Of a stretch of 5,653 nt of DNA, positions 1-5,570 are shown one piece after another. Within the stretch, counting starts at the first letter, position 1. Each line of letters opens with the position of its first letter. Made by a program: the position numbers and the translations under genes. This stretch comes from Candidatus Omnitrophota bacterium (GTDB lineage: Bacteria > Omnitrophota > Gorgyraeia > Zapsychrales > Zapsychraceae). The stretch covers positions 1 through 5,653 of the forward strand of contig JACRHQ010000061.1 of assembly GCA_016217585.1 (NCBI GenBank), in the 5' to 3' direction. A model generated the notes under the pieces. The model made no database searches. It saw only the letters and a list, made by a program, of their open reading frames with translations, and was not told the origin of the DNA.

Positions 1-616
1 GGTCGCCTTTCAATCCCAGCAGCGTCGAGACATCCCCCTCATTCATCACGCCCTTGCCCCACAAGGCCGGGTCCTGACAGTGTTCTATAAGAAACAACCC
101 CGTCATTTTGGAATATTCCAGGGCCAGGCGCATCAGGCGGCTGTTGCCGACCGTTTTTCCGTCGTCGGAAAGCGCGAGGCATCCGGCCTGCTTGAGCTCG
201 AACATGTCCGTCAATTCTTCGCCGTTTTGCCCCCGGGTGATGGCGCCGACGGGGATGACGTTGACCAGCCCGACCCGCTTCGCCTCTTTAAGGATGGCTT
301 CCACGATCATGGCGTTGTCGATGACCGGAGTTGTGTTGGGCATGCACATGATCGTCGTGAATCCGCCCTTGGCCGCCGCCCTCGATCCGGTTTCGATGGT
401 TTCCTTGTCCTCCCGGCCCGGTTCGCGCAGGTGCACGTGCATGTCGATCAGCCCCGGGAAAACCAGCTTGCCGCCGGCGTCGACGGCCTTGGCGCCGTCG
501 GAGGAAACGTTCTTCCCGATTTTGACAATCGCGCCCTTGTCTATCAAAACATCCTGCGGCTCTTTGTGCATCTTGTCGGCGTTGACAATGATGGCGTTTT
601 TAATTAATAAAGACAT
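1..616 (-). CDS. pyrC: Dihydroorotase, type I (N-terminal 205 residues; cut by window edge)
   Basis: Cyclises N-carbamoyl-L-aspartate to L-dihydroorotate, the third step of de novo pyrimidine synthesis, in the cytoplasm. The reading frame begins at an ATG at 616-614, preceded on the minus strand by GGAG about 4 nt away, the best ribosome site in this operon. It begins MSLLIKNAIIVNADKMHKEP. Seen: the amidohydrolase metal motif around residues 59-67 (MHVHLREPG, His60 and His62, with Arg64 as substrate ligand), Asn94 in the MPNT motif, the SDDGK motif with Asp152, and His179 in EHCQD. These spacings match type I (Bacillus/Aquifex-like) dihydroorotases, where an Asp sits between the metals instead of a carboxylated Lys. 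The remaining half of the barrel, with the later His and Asp ligands, lies outside the window. It is the third gene of a pyrR-pyrB-pyrC order, 108 nt after pyrB. Confidence 0.96.
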   Translation of the reverse strand, partial: MSLLIKNAIIVNADKMHKEPQDVLIDKGAIVKIGKNVSSDGAKAVDAGGKLVFPGLIDMHVHLREPGREDKETIETGSRAAAKGGFTTIMCMPNTTPVIDNAMIVEAILKEAKRVGLVNVIPVGAITRGQNGEELTDMFELKQAGCLALSDDGKTVGNSRLMRLALEYSKMTGLFLIEHCQDPALWGKGVMNEGDVSTLLGLKGD

Positions 617-631
617 TGTTCTCCTTTTGGG

Positions 632-719
632 ATATCCGAGGATCCGGTAATCCGGGACTAGGGGAACCGGTTATCCGGGAATCCGGGACAAGCTTGACAA
701 TTTCCGGATAAACGGATAA
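632..719. repeat. Octamer-phased ATCCGG array, pyrB-pyrC gap
   Basis: Nearly the whole gap is degenerate short repeats. ATCC/AACC words start at 634, 642, 650, 665, 673 and 681, so steps are 8, 8, 15, 8 and 8 nt. The 14-mer ATCCGGTAATCCGG lies at 642-655 and recurs exactly in the two other pyr gaps. CCGGGACTAGG at 652-662 recurs inverted in the pyrR-pyrB gap. The core ATCCGG and its complement CCGGAT both occur, so the transcript can fold in many registers. The function is unknown. Confidence 0.8.
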
Positions 720-724
720 CCTTT

Positions 725-1666
725 TCATTCTTCCACCTTCGCTTTCCCTTTCCCCAGCAACAGATACAACACCGCCATGCGCACGGCGACACCGTTGGTC
801 ACCTGGTCGAGGATGACCGAATGTTCCCCGTCGGCGACTTCCGCCGAGAGCTCCACGCCGCGGTTGGTCGGCCCGGGGTGCATGATCACAATATCTTTTT
901 TCGCCTGCCGGAGACGCTCCCGGTTGACCCCGAAACGTTTGGCGTACTCGCGGACCGACGGCAAGAACTGGTTTTCCTGGCGCTCTTTTTGCAGCCGCAG
1001 CAGCATCAGGACATCGCTTGTCCTGATGATTTCGTCGATATCATAGCTGACCCGCACGCCCAGTTTCTCAATACCCGCCTGCAACAAGGTCGACGGACCG
1101 CCGACGGTCACCCGCGCGCCGAGTTTGTTCAACCACCAGATGTTCGAGCGCGCCACGCGCGAATGCAGGATATCACCGACGATCCCCACGTTCAGCCCGT
1201 CGATCTTCCCCAGCTTTTCATGGATGGTGAACATGTCCAGCAAGGCCTGGGTGGGATGCGCGCGGCAGCCGTCGCCGGCGTTGATGACCGCGGCCTTCAG
1301 GTTCCGGGCCAGGACATCCGGCGCGCCGGAGGCCGGGTGCCGCACGACGATCGCGTCGATGTTCATGGCCTCAAGGGTGCGGGCCGTGTCCAGGAGGGTT
1401 TCCCCTTTGGAGAGAGAACTGCTGCCGATAGAAATATTGATGGTATCCGCCGAAAGCCGTTTGGCCGCCAGCTCGAACGAGGCCCTCGTCCTCGTCGAGC
1501 TTTCGAAAAAAAGCATCACGACCGTCTTGCCGCGCAAGGCCGGGACCTTTTTGACCTCGCGGGCGGAAACCTCCTTGAACGATTTGGCCGTTTCCAGGAC
1601 CAGCTCGATTTCCTCGCGGCTTAAGTCCTTGACGTCCAGAAGGTCTTTGTGGGTCCATTCGGTCAT
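725..1666 (-). CDS. pyrB: Aspartate carbamoyltransferase catalytic subunit
   Basis: Condenses carbamoyl phosphate with L-aspartate, the committed step of pyrimidine synthesis. It is 313 residues, normal for a catalytic chain. Seen: the carbamoyl-phosphate loop [10 protein letters not shown] with Ser57-Thr58-Arg59-Thr60; the flexible loop SSSLSKGET with Ser83 and Lys87; Arg109-His110; HPTQALLD with His137 and Gln140; Arg170 in HSRVARSN; Arg224 and Gln226 in the aspartate domain; and HPGPTNRG at 263-270. All expected catalytic residues are present; Thr267 stands where relatives often have Met, Val or Ile. The start is placed at 1666 because [13 protein letters not shown] aligns with the usual family N-terminus. 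No good Shine-Dalgarno precedes it. It lies between pyrR and pyrC in one operon, with repeat-filled gaps on both sides. No regulatory pyrI gene is seen in the window. Confidence 0.98.
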   Translation of the reverse strand: MTEWTHKDLLDVKDLSREEIELVLETAKSFKEVSAREVKKVPALRGKTVVMLFFESSTRTRASFELAAKRLSADTINISIGSSSLSKGETLLDTARTLEAMNIDAIVVRHPASGAPDVLARNLKAAVINAGDGCRAHPTQALLDMFTIHEKLGKIDGLNVGIVGDILHSRVARSNIWWLNKLGARVTVGGPSTLLQAGIEKLGVRVSYDIDEIIRTSDVLMLLRLQKERQENQFLPSVREYAKRFGVNRERLRQAKKDIVIMHPGPTNRGVELSAEVADGEHSVILDQVTNGVAVRMAVLYLLLGKGKAKVEE

Positions 1667-1702
1667 ATATTCTGCACTATTTGAAATTAACTCGACAGTC
1701 AG

Positions 1703-1795
1703 GCTATCCGGTAATCCGGTTATCCGTGACTGGGGTATCCGGTTCCACGGATATCCGGTTTTCCTAGTCCCGGATTTCCGGATCGTCGGATTCCC
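1703..1795. repeat. Octamer-phased ATCCGG array, pyrR-pyrB gap
   Basis: Degenerate array of the same family. ATCC words start at 1706, 1714, 1722, 1737 and 1753, giving steps of 8, 8, 15 and 16. It continues as TTCC and CCGGAT words to about 1795. The shared 16-mer TATCCGGTAATCCGGT lies at 1705-1720 and is also present before pyrR. CCTAGTCCCGG at 1763-1773 is the exact reverse complement of the 11-mer in the pyrB-pyrC gap. It ends just inside the 3' flank of pyrR, with no separate promoter recognised. Confidence 0.8.
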
Positions 1796-1819
1796 TTAGC
1801 TGCTAACCGACTTCAAAAC

Positions 1820-2449
<630 letters not shown>

Positions 2450-2453
2450 TCAA

Positions 2454-2492
2454 TAAAAAAACTCGCCCTCTCAAGATGAGAGGCGAGTTTTT
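2454..2492 (-). terminator. Intrinsic terminator of the pyr attenuator (bidirectional shape)
   Basis: On the minus strand an ACTCGCCTCTC arm, a 5-nt loop (ATCTT) and a GAGAGGGCGAGT arm form a stem of about 12 bp with one bulged G, followed directly by seven U. A U-tract also follows on the plus strand. It sits between the pyr promoter and pyrR, 35 nt after the PyrR box, which is the arrangement of a PyrR-controlled attenuator. Bases 2480-2487 of its 5' arm are complementary to GCGAG/GAGGC inside the PyrR box, giving a short candidate antiterminator. Confidence 0.9.
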
Positions 2493-2520
2493 GGCTTTTG
2501 CTTTTGTATTGCATATTTTC

Positions 2521-2551
2521 CCTTACCGGCCTCGCGGGACCGAGTTAAAGG
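2521..2551 (-). promoter_or_regulatory. PyrR-binding loop (anti-antiterminator hairpin) in the pyr leader
   Basis: The minus-strand RNA at 2541-2528 reads GGUCCCGCGAGGCC. The Bacillus PyrR-binding consensus is ARUCCNGNGAGGYU. Twelve of 14 positions match, and the two that differ are the outermost pair, changed together from A-U to G-C. The flanks extend the stem: CCUU (2551-2548) pairs with AAGG (2524-2521), with A-U and C-G pairs and small 5'-side bulges between. Location, 30 to 50 nt after the predicted transcription start and ahead of a terminator, supports attenuation. UMP-bound PyrR would stabilise this hairpin and so allow the terminator to form. Confidence 0.88.
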
Positions 2552-2578
2552 TTAAAGTCATTGCTTCAAGTTGTTGAA

Positions 2579-2607
2579 ACTATACCATCTGCCCGTACAG
2601 TTGTCAA
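2579..2607 (-). promoter_or_regulatory. Promoter of the pyrR-pyrB-pyrC operon
   Basis: On the minus strand, TTGACA (2607-2602) is a perfect -35 box. It is followed by a 17-nt spacer and TATAGT (2584-2579), 5 of 6 for the -10 box. The predicted start is near 2572, giving a leader of about 210 nt that contains the PyrR loop, the terminator and a repeat array. It begins about 35 nt beyond the decayed partner gene, so the pyr operon has its own promoter. Confidence 0.88.
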
Positions 2608-2641
2608 CAAATTCATTCTTACACCGAAATAGAAAGAATTT

Positions 2642-2749
2642 CTAAAATTTCTCGAGATCGGCTAATAGCTTTTTGAGAACCTCATTTACCCCATCAACCA
2701 GAGGGACAATGCGTTCCGCGTAGACCTCAAAGGCGTAGGCGTGACTAAA
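2642..2749 (-). pseudogene. C-terminal scrap of an HI0074/HEPN-type nucleotidyltransferase partner
   Basis: Directly after the nucleotidyltransferase stop and in the same frame, 35 codons remain open, ending at TAG (2644-2642). They begin FSHAYAFEVYAERIVPLVDG and continue with a Leu/Lys-rich helix. The SHxY...AExI pattern is like the C-terminal end of HI0074-family substrate-binding proteins (about 130-140 residues), which pair with minimal nucleotidyltransferases. There is no start codon or ribosome site for it, and the N-terminal three quarters are absent, so it is read as a deletion remnant. The family call rests on a short segment. A coincidental open stretch, or a readthrough tail of the upstream gene, are the alternatives. 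Confidence 0.5.
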
Positions 2750-3019
2750 TCAGCCATAGATGGGGACCCCTTCCCTCCGGATAAGATCATTAAATTTACT
2801 TTTAGAAGAAAGATCGATGAGGTCAACAGACCTCTTTAAGCCAAAAAGCAGGTCCCCGTAAAATCTGAAAAAATCTCCCGCACGGATCCCGTCGACAGCC
2901 AAATCGATATCTCTGCCTTCCCTTTCCAGCGACGCACTTGAGCCAAACAGCAGAATTTTCCTGACCCGATACCGGTCCGCCAGAGAAACGATTGTTTGTC
3001 TTTCTTGTTCCGAGAGCAT
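2750..3019 (-). CDS. Minimal nucleotidyltransferase (MNT / NTP_transf_2 domain)
   Basis: The 89-residue protein is a single small nucleotidyltransferase domain of the kind found in MNT-HEPN toxin-antitoxin and HI0073/HI0074 pairs. Some studied members AMPylate their HEPN partner; what this one does is unknown. Seen: hydrophobic strand KILLFGSSAS with Gly26-Ser27, then the metal-binding DID at 37-39 in GRDIDLAVDG, a third candidate Asp at 66 in SVDLIDL, and a typical REGVPIYG ending. The usual Arg-Gly after the GS motif is replaced by SLEREG. It is full length for the family. The start at 3019 is the only ATG fitting the domain. GGAAGGAG lies 17 nt upstream, too far to be a normal ribosome site, while TATAAT ends 6 nt before the ATG, which would suit a leaderless transcript. 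The usual second gene survives only as a remnant. Confidence 0.82.
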   Translation of the reverse strand: MLSEQERQTIVSLADRYRVRKILLFGSSASLEREGRDIDLAVDGIRAGDFFRFYGDLLFGLKRSVDLIDLSSKSKFNDLIRREGVPIYG

Positions 3020-3028
3020 GGCAGAATT

Positions 3029-3034
3029 ATAACA
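3029..3034 (-). promoter_or_regulatory. Candidate -10 box for the nucleotidyltransferase
   Basis: Minus-strand GTTATAAT places TATAAT about 6 nt before the ATG at 3019, so transcription would begin at or next to the start codon. No convincing -35 box is seen 16-18 nt further upstream. The assignment is tentative; AT-rich sequence yields such hexamers by chance. Confidence 0.35.
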
Positions 3035-3040
3035 GACTCC

Positions 3041-3069
3041 TTCCGAAACGTCGTTTTGACGTTTCGGAA
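3041..3069. repeat. Perfect 12-bp inverted repeat with 5-nt spacer
   Basis: TTCCGAAACGTC (3041-3052), then GTTTT, then GACGTTTCGGAA (3058-3069): every base pairs. It lies in the divergent gap, immediately upstream of the nucleotidyltransferase. On the plus strand it is followed by TTTTCTT, a weak terminator-like tail, but no plus-strand gene precedes it within the window. It could be an operator for a dimeric regulator or a structured RNA element. Confidence 0.7.
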
Positions 3070-3136
3070 TTTTCTTGCGGATAACAAGAAAGCGTTTCCA
3101 TAAATTCCCAACAAGCTATTGTTTGCCGCAAGAAAA
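3070..3136. repeat. Spaced 11-bp inverted repeat
   Basis: TTTTCTTGCGG at 3070-3080 is the exact reverse complement of CCGCAAGAAAA at 3126-3136, with 45 nt between. The left arm abuts the 12-bp dyad and the right arm abuts the dyad over the plus-strand promoter, so the three symmetric elements are laid end to end. Confidence 0.65.
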
Positions 3137-3162
3137 TAACTTATACTTTTAGTATCAGTTAT
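3119..3162 (+). promoter_or_regulatory. Candidate promoter of the repeat protein, overlapped by a dyad
   Basis: TTGTTT (3119-3124), a 17-nt spacer and TATACT (3142-3147, 5 of 6) form a plausible promoter with a weak -35 box. Over the -10 box lies a near-perfect dyad: ATAACTTATACT (3136-3147), TTT, AGTATCAGTTAT (3151-3162), with 11 of 12 pairs matching. A protein bound there would block the promoter, so this may be a repressor operator. The weak -35 could also mean activator dependence. Confidence 0.5.
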
Positions 3163-3202
3163 CGGCGGTGTTCAGGAAAACCTTTTCGCGACCGTTATCC
3201 CG

Positions 3203-3227
3203 TTTAACCATAGCCCGGAGGGTTAAA
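3203..3227 (+). promoter_or_regulatory. Ribosome binding site inside a small hairpin, start of repeat protein
   Basis: GGAGG at 3217-3221 lies 9 nt before the ATG at 3231 and fixes the start. TTTAACC (3203-3209) pairs with GGTTAAA (3221-3227), leaving most of GGAGG in an 11-nt loop. The hairpin is weak (7 bp, mostly A-U), so it may tune initiation slightly or be incidental. Confidence 0.55.
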
Positions 3228-3230
3228 TCC

Positions 3231-5294
3231 ATGAGAAAATTTCTCCCCTTTATTCTTTTATTATTACTTGCCCGCCCCGCGCAGGCCGGATCGGTCCAGT
3301 TCAGCACCTATGACCCCGCGCCCTTCGGGATGTACGACCGCCTGCGGCTTGTCCCGCGGGCATCTCTCGCGGGCCCGGCCTGCGACCCCGGAACATTTTA
3401 CTACGAAACAGGGGCCGGATTAAAACTTTGCGATGAGAGCGCCGCCTGGGGGCCGCTGGGCAGCGGCGTCTGGACGCAGGACAGTGTTAACAATTATATT
3501 TATCCGGCCGACACGGCCACGAACCCGAATCTTAAAGTCGGCATCGGGACCACAACGCCCAGGACAAGGTTGGAGCTTGGCACTGACGGCGCCATCCTGG
3601 CAACCGGAACATATGGTTCAGGCTGGACAGAGCCAAACCTCGGAGGTGGAACAAGGTTGCTTTGGTATCCCCGCAAAGGGGCGTTTCGGGCAGGGTATGT
3701 CAACGGCACCCAATGGGACGACGCTTACATCGGGGACTATTCCGTCGCGATGGGAGCCAATACTTGGGCCCGCGGCCTTGCTTCGACGGCGATGGGAGCC
3801 AATACTGCGGCCAACGGTCTGAATTCAACGGCAATAGGGGCGGGCGCTATAGCCAACGGTGTTGCTTCAACGGCCATGGGGGGTTATACTATAGCCGACG
3901 CCTTTGGTTCTTTTGTTTTGGGGCAGTATAATGTGCAGTCCGGCGATAGCATGTTATGGGTTCCCACAGACCCGTTGTTTGTCATCGGCAACGGCACCAA
4001 TTCCGGATCGCTTTCCAACGCCATGACCGTGCTCAAAAACGGCAATGTCGGCATCGGGACGACGACGCCGAATAATAAATTACAAGTGGCGGGATTGGTT
4101 AATTTTGACGATACCCTCCTTTCCACCTCTTTGGGTTATCAGGCGGGAAACGCAAACACAGGAATTGACAACACTTTCGTGGGCTACCAATCCGGTCTCC
4201 CCAACACCGGCGCTAATAACACCGCCAGCGGATCGCGGGCGCTTCGCTTCAACACCACCGGAACTAGTAACACCGCCAGCGGGGCGTGGGCGCTTTACTC
4301 CAACAGCACCGGCAGTTTCAACACCGCCAGCGGATCGTGGGCGCTTCGCTTCAACACCACCGGCGCTAATAACACCGCCAGCGGATGGCGGGCGCTTGAC
4401 AACAACAGCACCGGCAATTCCAACACCGCCAGCGGATCAGGGGCGCTTTCCGCCAACACCACCGGCAGTTACAACACAGCCTATGGAACCGAGGCGCTTT
4501 ACTCCAACACCACTGGAGATTATAATACCACCAGCGGATTTCGGGCGCTTCGCTCCAACACCACTGGAATTTGCAACACCGCCAGCGGATACAGTGCGCT
4601 TTACTCCAACACCCTTGGCAATTACAACACAGCCAATGGACACAATGCGCTTATCTCCAACACTACTGGAAGTAACAATACCGCCAGCGGAACTTATGCG
4701 CTTATCGCCAACTCCACTGGAAATTCCAACACAGCCAATGGATACAGTGCGCTTAGCACCAACACCACTGGATATGAAAATACCGCCAGCGGATATGATG
4801 CGCTTTTCTACAACACCACTGGATTTCAGAATACCGCCAGTGGAAGTCAGGCGCTTTTAAGTAACACCACTGGGACTAACAACACCGCCAGCGGAACCAG
4901 TGCGCTTGCCGCCAACACCACCGGAAATAAGAACATTGCCGTAGGAAGTGGTGCGGGTCATAATATTACAACCGGCTCCAGGAATATTATTATCGGCGCT
5001 AATATCGACGCTCCGTCAGCGACGGCCGATAATCAGTTAAGCATCGGCAATTTGATTTTCGGCACCGGCCTGGACGGCACAGGGACAACGGTCAGCACCG
5101 GCAACATCGGCATCGGGACGAACAGCCCCCAAAGCCGTTTACAGGTGAACGGTTATATCCAATTGGCCACCATCCAGGGGGGATCACCTCCGGCCGCCGA
5201 TTGCGATAGCGCGGGCGAAACAGGACGCATGGAATTCGATGCCGCCAACAATCTGCTTTATATCTGTGGCAATGCCGGCTGGATAATAAAATGA
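3231..5294 (+). CDS. Exported tandem-repeat protein with YadA-head-like and 17-residue repeats
   Basis: A 687-residue protein, function unknown, probably a cell-surface fibre or adhesin-like structure. Seen in order: a Sec signal peptide (MRKF, a leucine-rich core, then AQA with likely cleavage after residue 19); a two-cysteine module (Cys51, Cys67, Trp73); a GIGTTTP motif (104-110); Hep_Hag/YadA-head 14-residue repeats (about 170-232, for example ASTAMGANTAANGL); a second GIGTTTP (274-280); 14 gapless 17-residue repeats (330-567); a degenerate continuation to about 601; GIGTNSP (627-633); and a second two-cysteine module (Cys658, Cys679, Trp684) at the extreme C-terminus. GIGT..P...L.V.G motifs are common in phage tail-fibre-like and surface proteins. 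No YadA membrane anchor, LPXTG or PEP-CTERM signal, or S74 peptidase is seen, so attachment is unclear. The frame opens earlier (GTG 3168), but the ribosome site and signal peptide favour 3231. Confidence 0.88.
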   Translation: MRKFLPFILLLLLARPAQAGSVQFSTYDPAPFGMYDRLRLVPRASLAGPACDPGTFYYETGAGLKLCDESAAWGPLGSGVWTQDSVNNYIYPADTATNPNLKVGIGTTTPRTRLELGTDGAILATGTYGSGWTEPNLGGGTRLLWYPRKGAFRAGYVNGTQWDDAYIGDYSVAMGANTWARGLASTAMGANTAANGLNSTAIGAGAIANGVASTAMGGYTIADAFGSFVLGQYNVQSGDSMLWVPTDPLFVIGNGTNSGSLSNAMTVLKNGNVGIGTTTPNNKLQVAGLVNFDDTLLSTSLGYQAGNANTGIDNTFVGYQSGLPNTGANNTASGSRALRFNTTGTSNTASGAWALYSNSTGSFNTASGSWALRFNTTGANNTASGWRALDNNSTGNSNTASGSGALSANTTGSYNTAYGTEALYSNTTGDYNTTSGFRALRSNTTGICNTASGYSALYSNTLGNYNTANGHNALISNTTGSNNTASGTYALIANSTGNSNTANGYSALSTNTTGYENTASGYDALFYNTTGFQNTASGSQALLSNTTGTNNTASGTSALAANTTGNKNIAVGSGAGHNITTGSRNIIIGANIDAPSATADNQLSIGNLIFGTGLDGTGTTVSTGNIGIGTNSPQSRLQVNGYIQLATIQGGSPPAADCDSAGETGRMEFDAANNLLYICGNAGWIIK
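4218..4931 (+). repeat. Fourteen 51-bp tandem repeats coding N-T-A-S-G-x-x-A-L-x-x-N-T-T-G-x-x
   Basis: Fourteen units of exactly 51 bp run without insertion or deletion. Gly5, Ala8, Leu9, Asn12 and Gly15 are constant or nearly so, while positions 6-7, 10-11 and 16-17 vary freely (SR, AW, SW, WR, SG, TE, FR, YS at 6-7 in the first eight units). This regularity suggests one coil of a beta-solenoid or beta-roll per unit with variable side chains on one face. Degenerate units flank the block on both sides (about 4128-4217 and 4932-5033). Early units favour ACC ACC GGN and later ones ACC ACT GGA, so the array is not freshly amplified. Confidence 0.95.
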
Positions 5295-5398
5295 ACCTCC
5301 TCTTTGAGACCCGCACCACCGACCCGGGCGCGCCGGTCAATGGCCAGATGTGGCTGTGCGCGGACACCGGCGACGCGACGCCGTGTAACGGGATTTAA
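5291..5398 (+). CDS. Small ORF overlapping the repeat-protein stop; resembles a truncated end-module
   Basis: Thirty-five codons start at an ATG that shares ATGA with the upstream stop, an arrangement typical of translational coupling. The product contains DPGAPVNGQMWLC and ends PCNGI. The G-x-M-W...C-N-G pattern resembles the short cysteine modules found at both ends of the upstream protein and in phage tail-like proteins, where CNG is normally followed by a Ser/Thr and Trp. Here the frame stops exactly where the module would finish, and base composition changes abruptly to AT-rich. It may be a broken remnant of a longer second gene or displaced C-terminus, or a genuine small coupled protein. 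No function is assigned. Confidence 0.5.
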   Translation: MNLLFETRTTDPGAPVNGQMWLCADTGDATPCNGI

Positions 5399-5471
5399 AA
5401 ATGAGCATATCAGAAGACCAGTTTATCAGTGGTCATAATATCATAAATTCAGAATAACAGGATTTCATAAC

Positions 5472-5552
5472 TTATTTTCTGTTAACCTGATACACCGATG
5501 TTCTGCTCACTGATATACCAATAACCTGATGCGCTGTGGAGTTGACAGATTG
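5472..5552 (-). pseudogene. Possible C-terminal helix-turn-helix scrap of a serine recombinase
   Basis: A stop-to-stop stretch of 26 codons contains AHQVIGISVSRTSVYQVNRK and then stops. The pattern A..(I/L)GIS.SR.SVY.V resembles the C-terminal HTH of resolvase/invertase-family recombinases, which also end soon after this helix. There is no start, and upstream codons in this frame are quickly interrupted by stops, so it would be a relic of a mobile element. The evidence is short, and the 9-bp direct repeat inside it (coding QVI and QVN) weakens the case. Chance resemblance is quite possible. Confidence 0.25.
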
Positions 5553-5570
5553 TTATCTTTAGTATATATT
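5542..5570 (+). promoter_or_regulatory. Strong promoter for the gene at the right edge
   Basis: TTGACA (5542-5547) matches the -35 consensus exactly. A 17-nt spacer and TATATT (5565-5570, 5 of 6) follow. The predicted start is near 5577, about 45 nt before the ATG at 5622. Confidence 0.8.

Noticed and set aside
80..650. Two plus-strand frames opposite pyrC
   Set aside because: They lie antisense to a clear dihydroorotase and encode no recognisable domain; open frames opposite GC-rich genes are common.
777..1799. Plus-strand frames and a minus-strand shifted frame over pyrB
   Set aside because: Shadows of pyrB, which carries all catalytic motifs in its own frame.
2454..2492. The hairpin as a plain terminator for a plus-strand gene
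   Set aside because: No plus-strand gene lies upstream of it. Its place between a strong minus-strand promoter and pyrR, with a PyrR box, fits an attenuator better.
3168..3230. Upstream GTG start giving a 21-residue longer repeat protein
   Set aside because: It would put an arginine-rich stretch before the signal peptide and has no ribosome site; GGAGG at 3217-3221 points to ATG 3231.
3171..3230. A c-di-GMP or other known riboswitch before the surface protein
   Set aside because: The leader is short, and the conserved core of the GEMM or other familiar riboswitch classes could not be found; only a simple hairpin is visible.
4437..4643. Minus-strand repetitive frame across the array
   Set aside because: Same cause: an open antisense frame produced by a 51-bp period, with no ribosome site.
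4045..4860. Long plus-strand frame rich in TPPADRGRF-like repeats
   Set aside because: The 51-bp unit is a multiple of three, so every alternative frame across the array tends to stay open. This one has no start context of its own, while the 3231-5294 frame has a ribosome site and signal peptide.
4218..4931. CRISPR array
   Set aside because: The repeats are contiguous 51-bp coding units in frame, without spacers, and translate to a regular protein repeat.
5401..5457. An 18-codon plus-strand ORF starting at 5401
   Set aside because: No ribosome site, no recognisable sequence and a very short length in AT-rich DNA.
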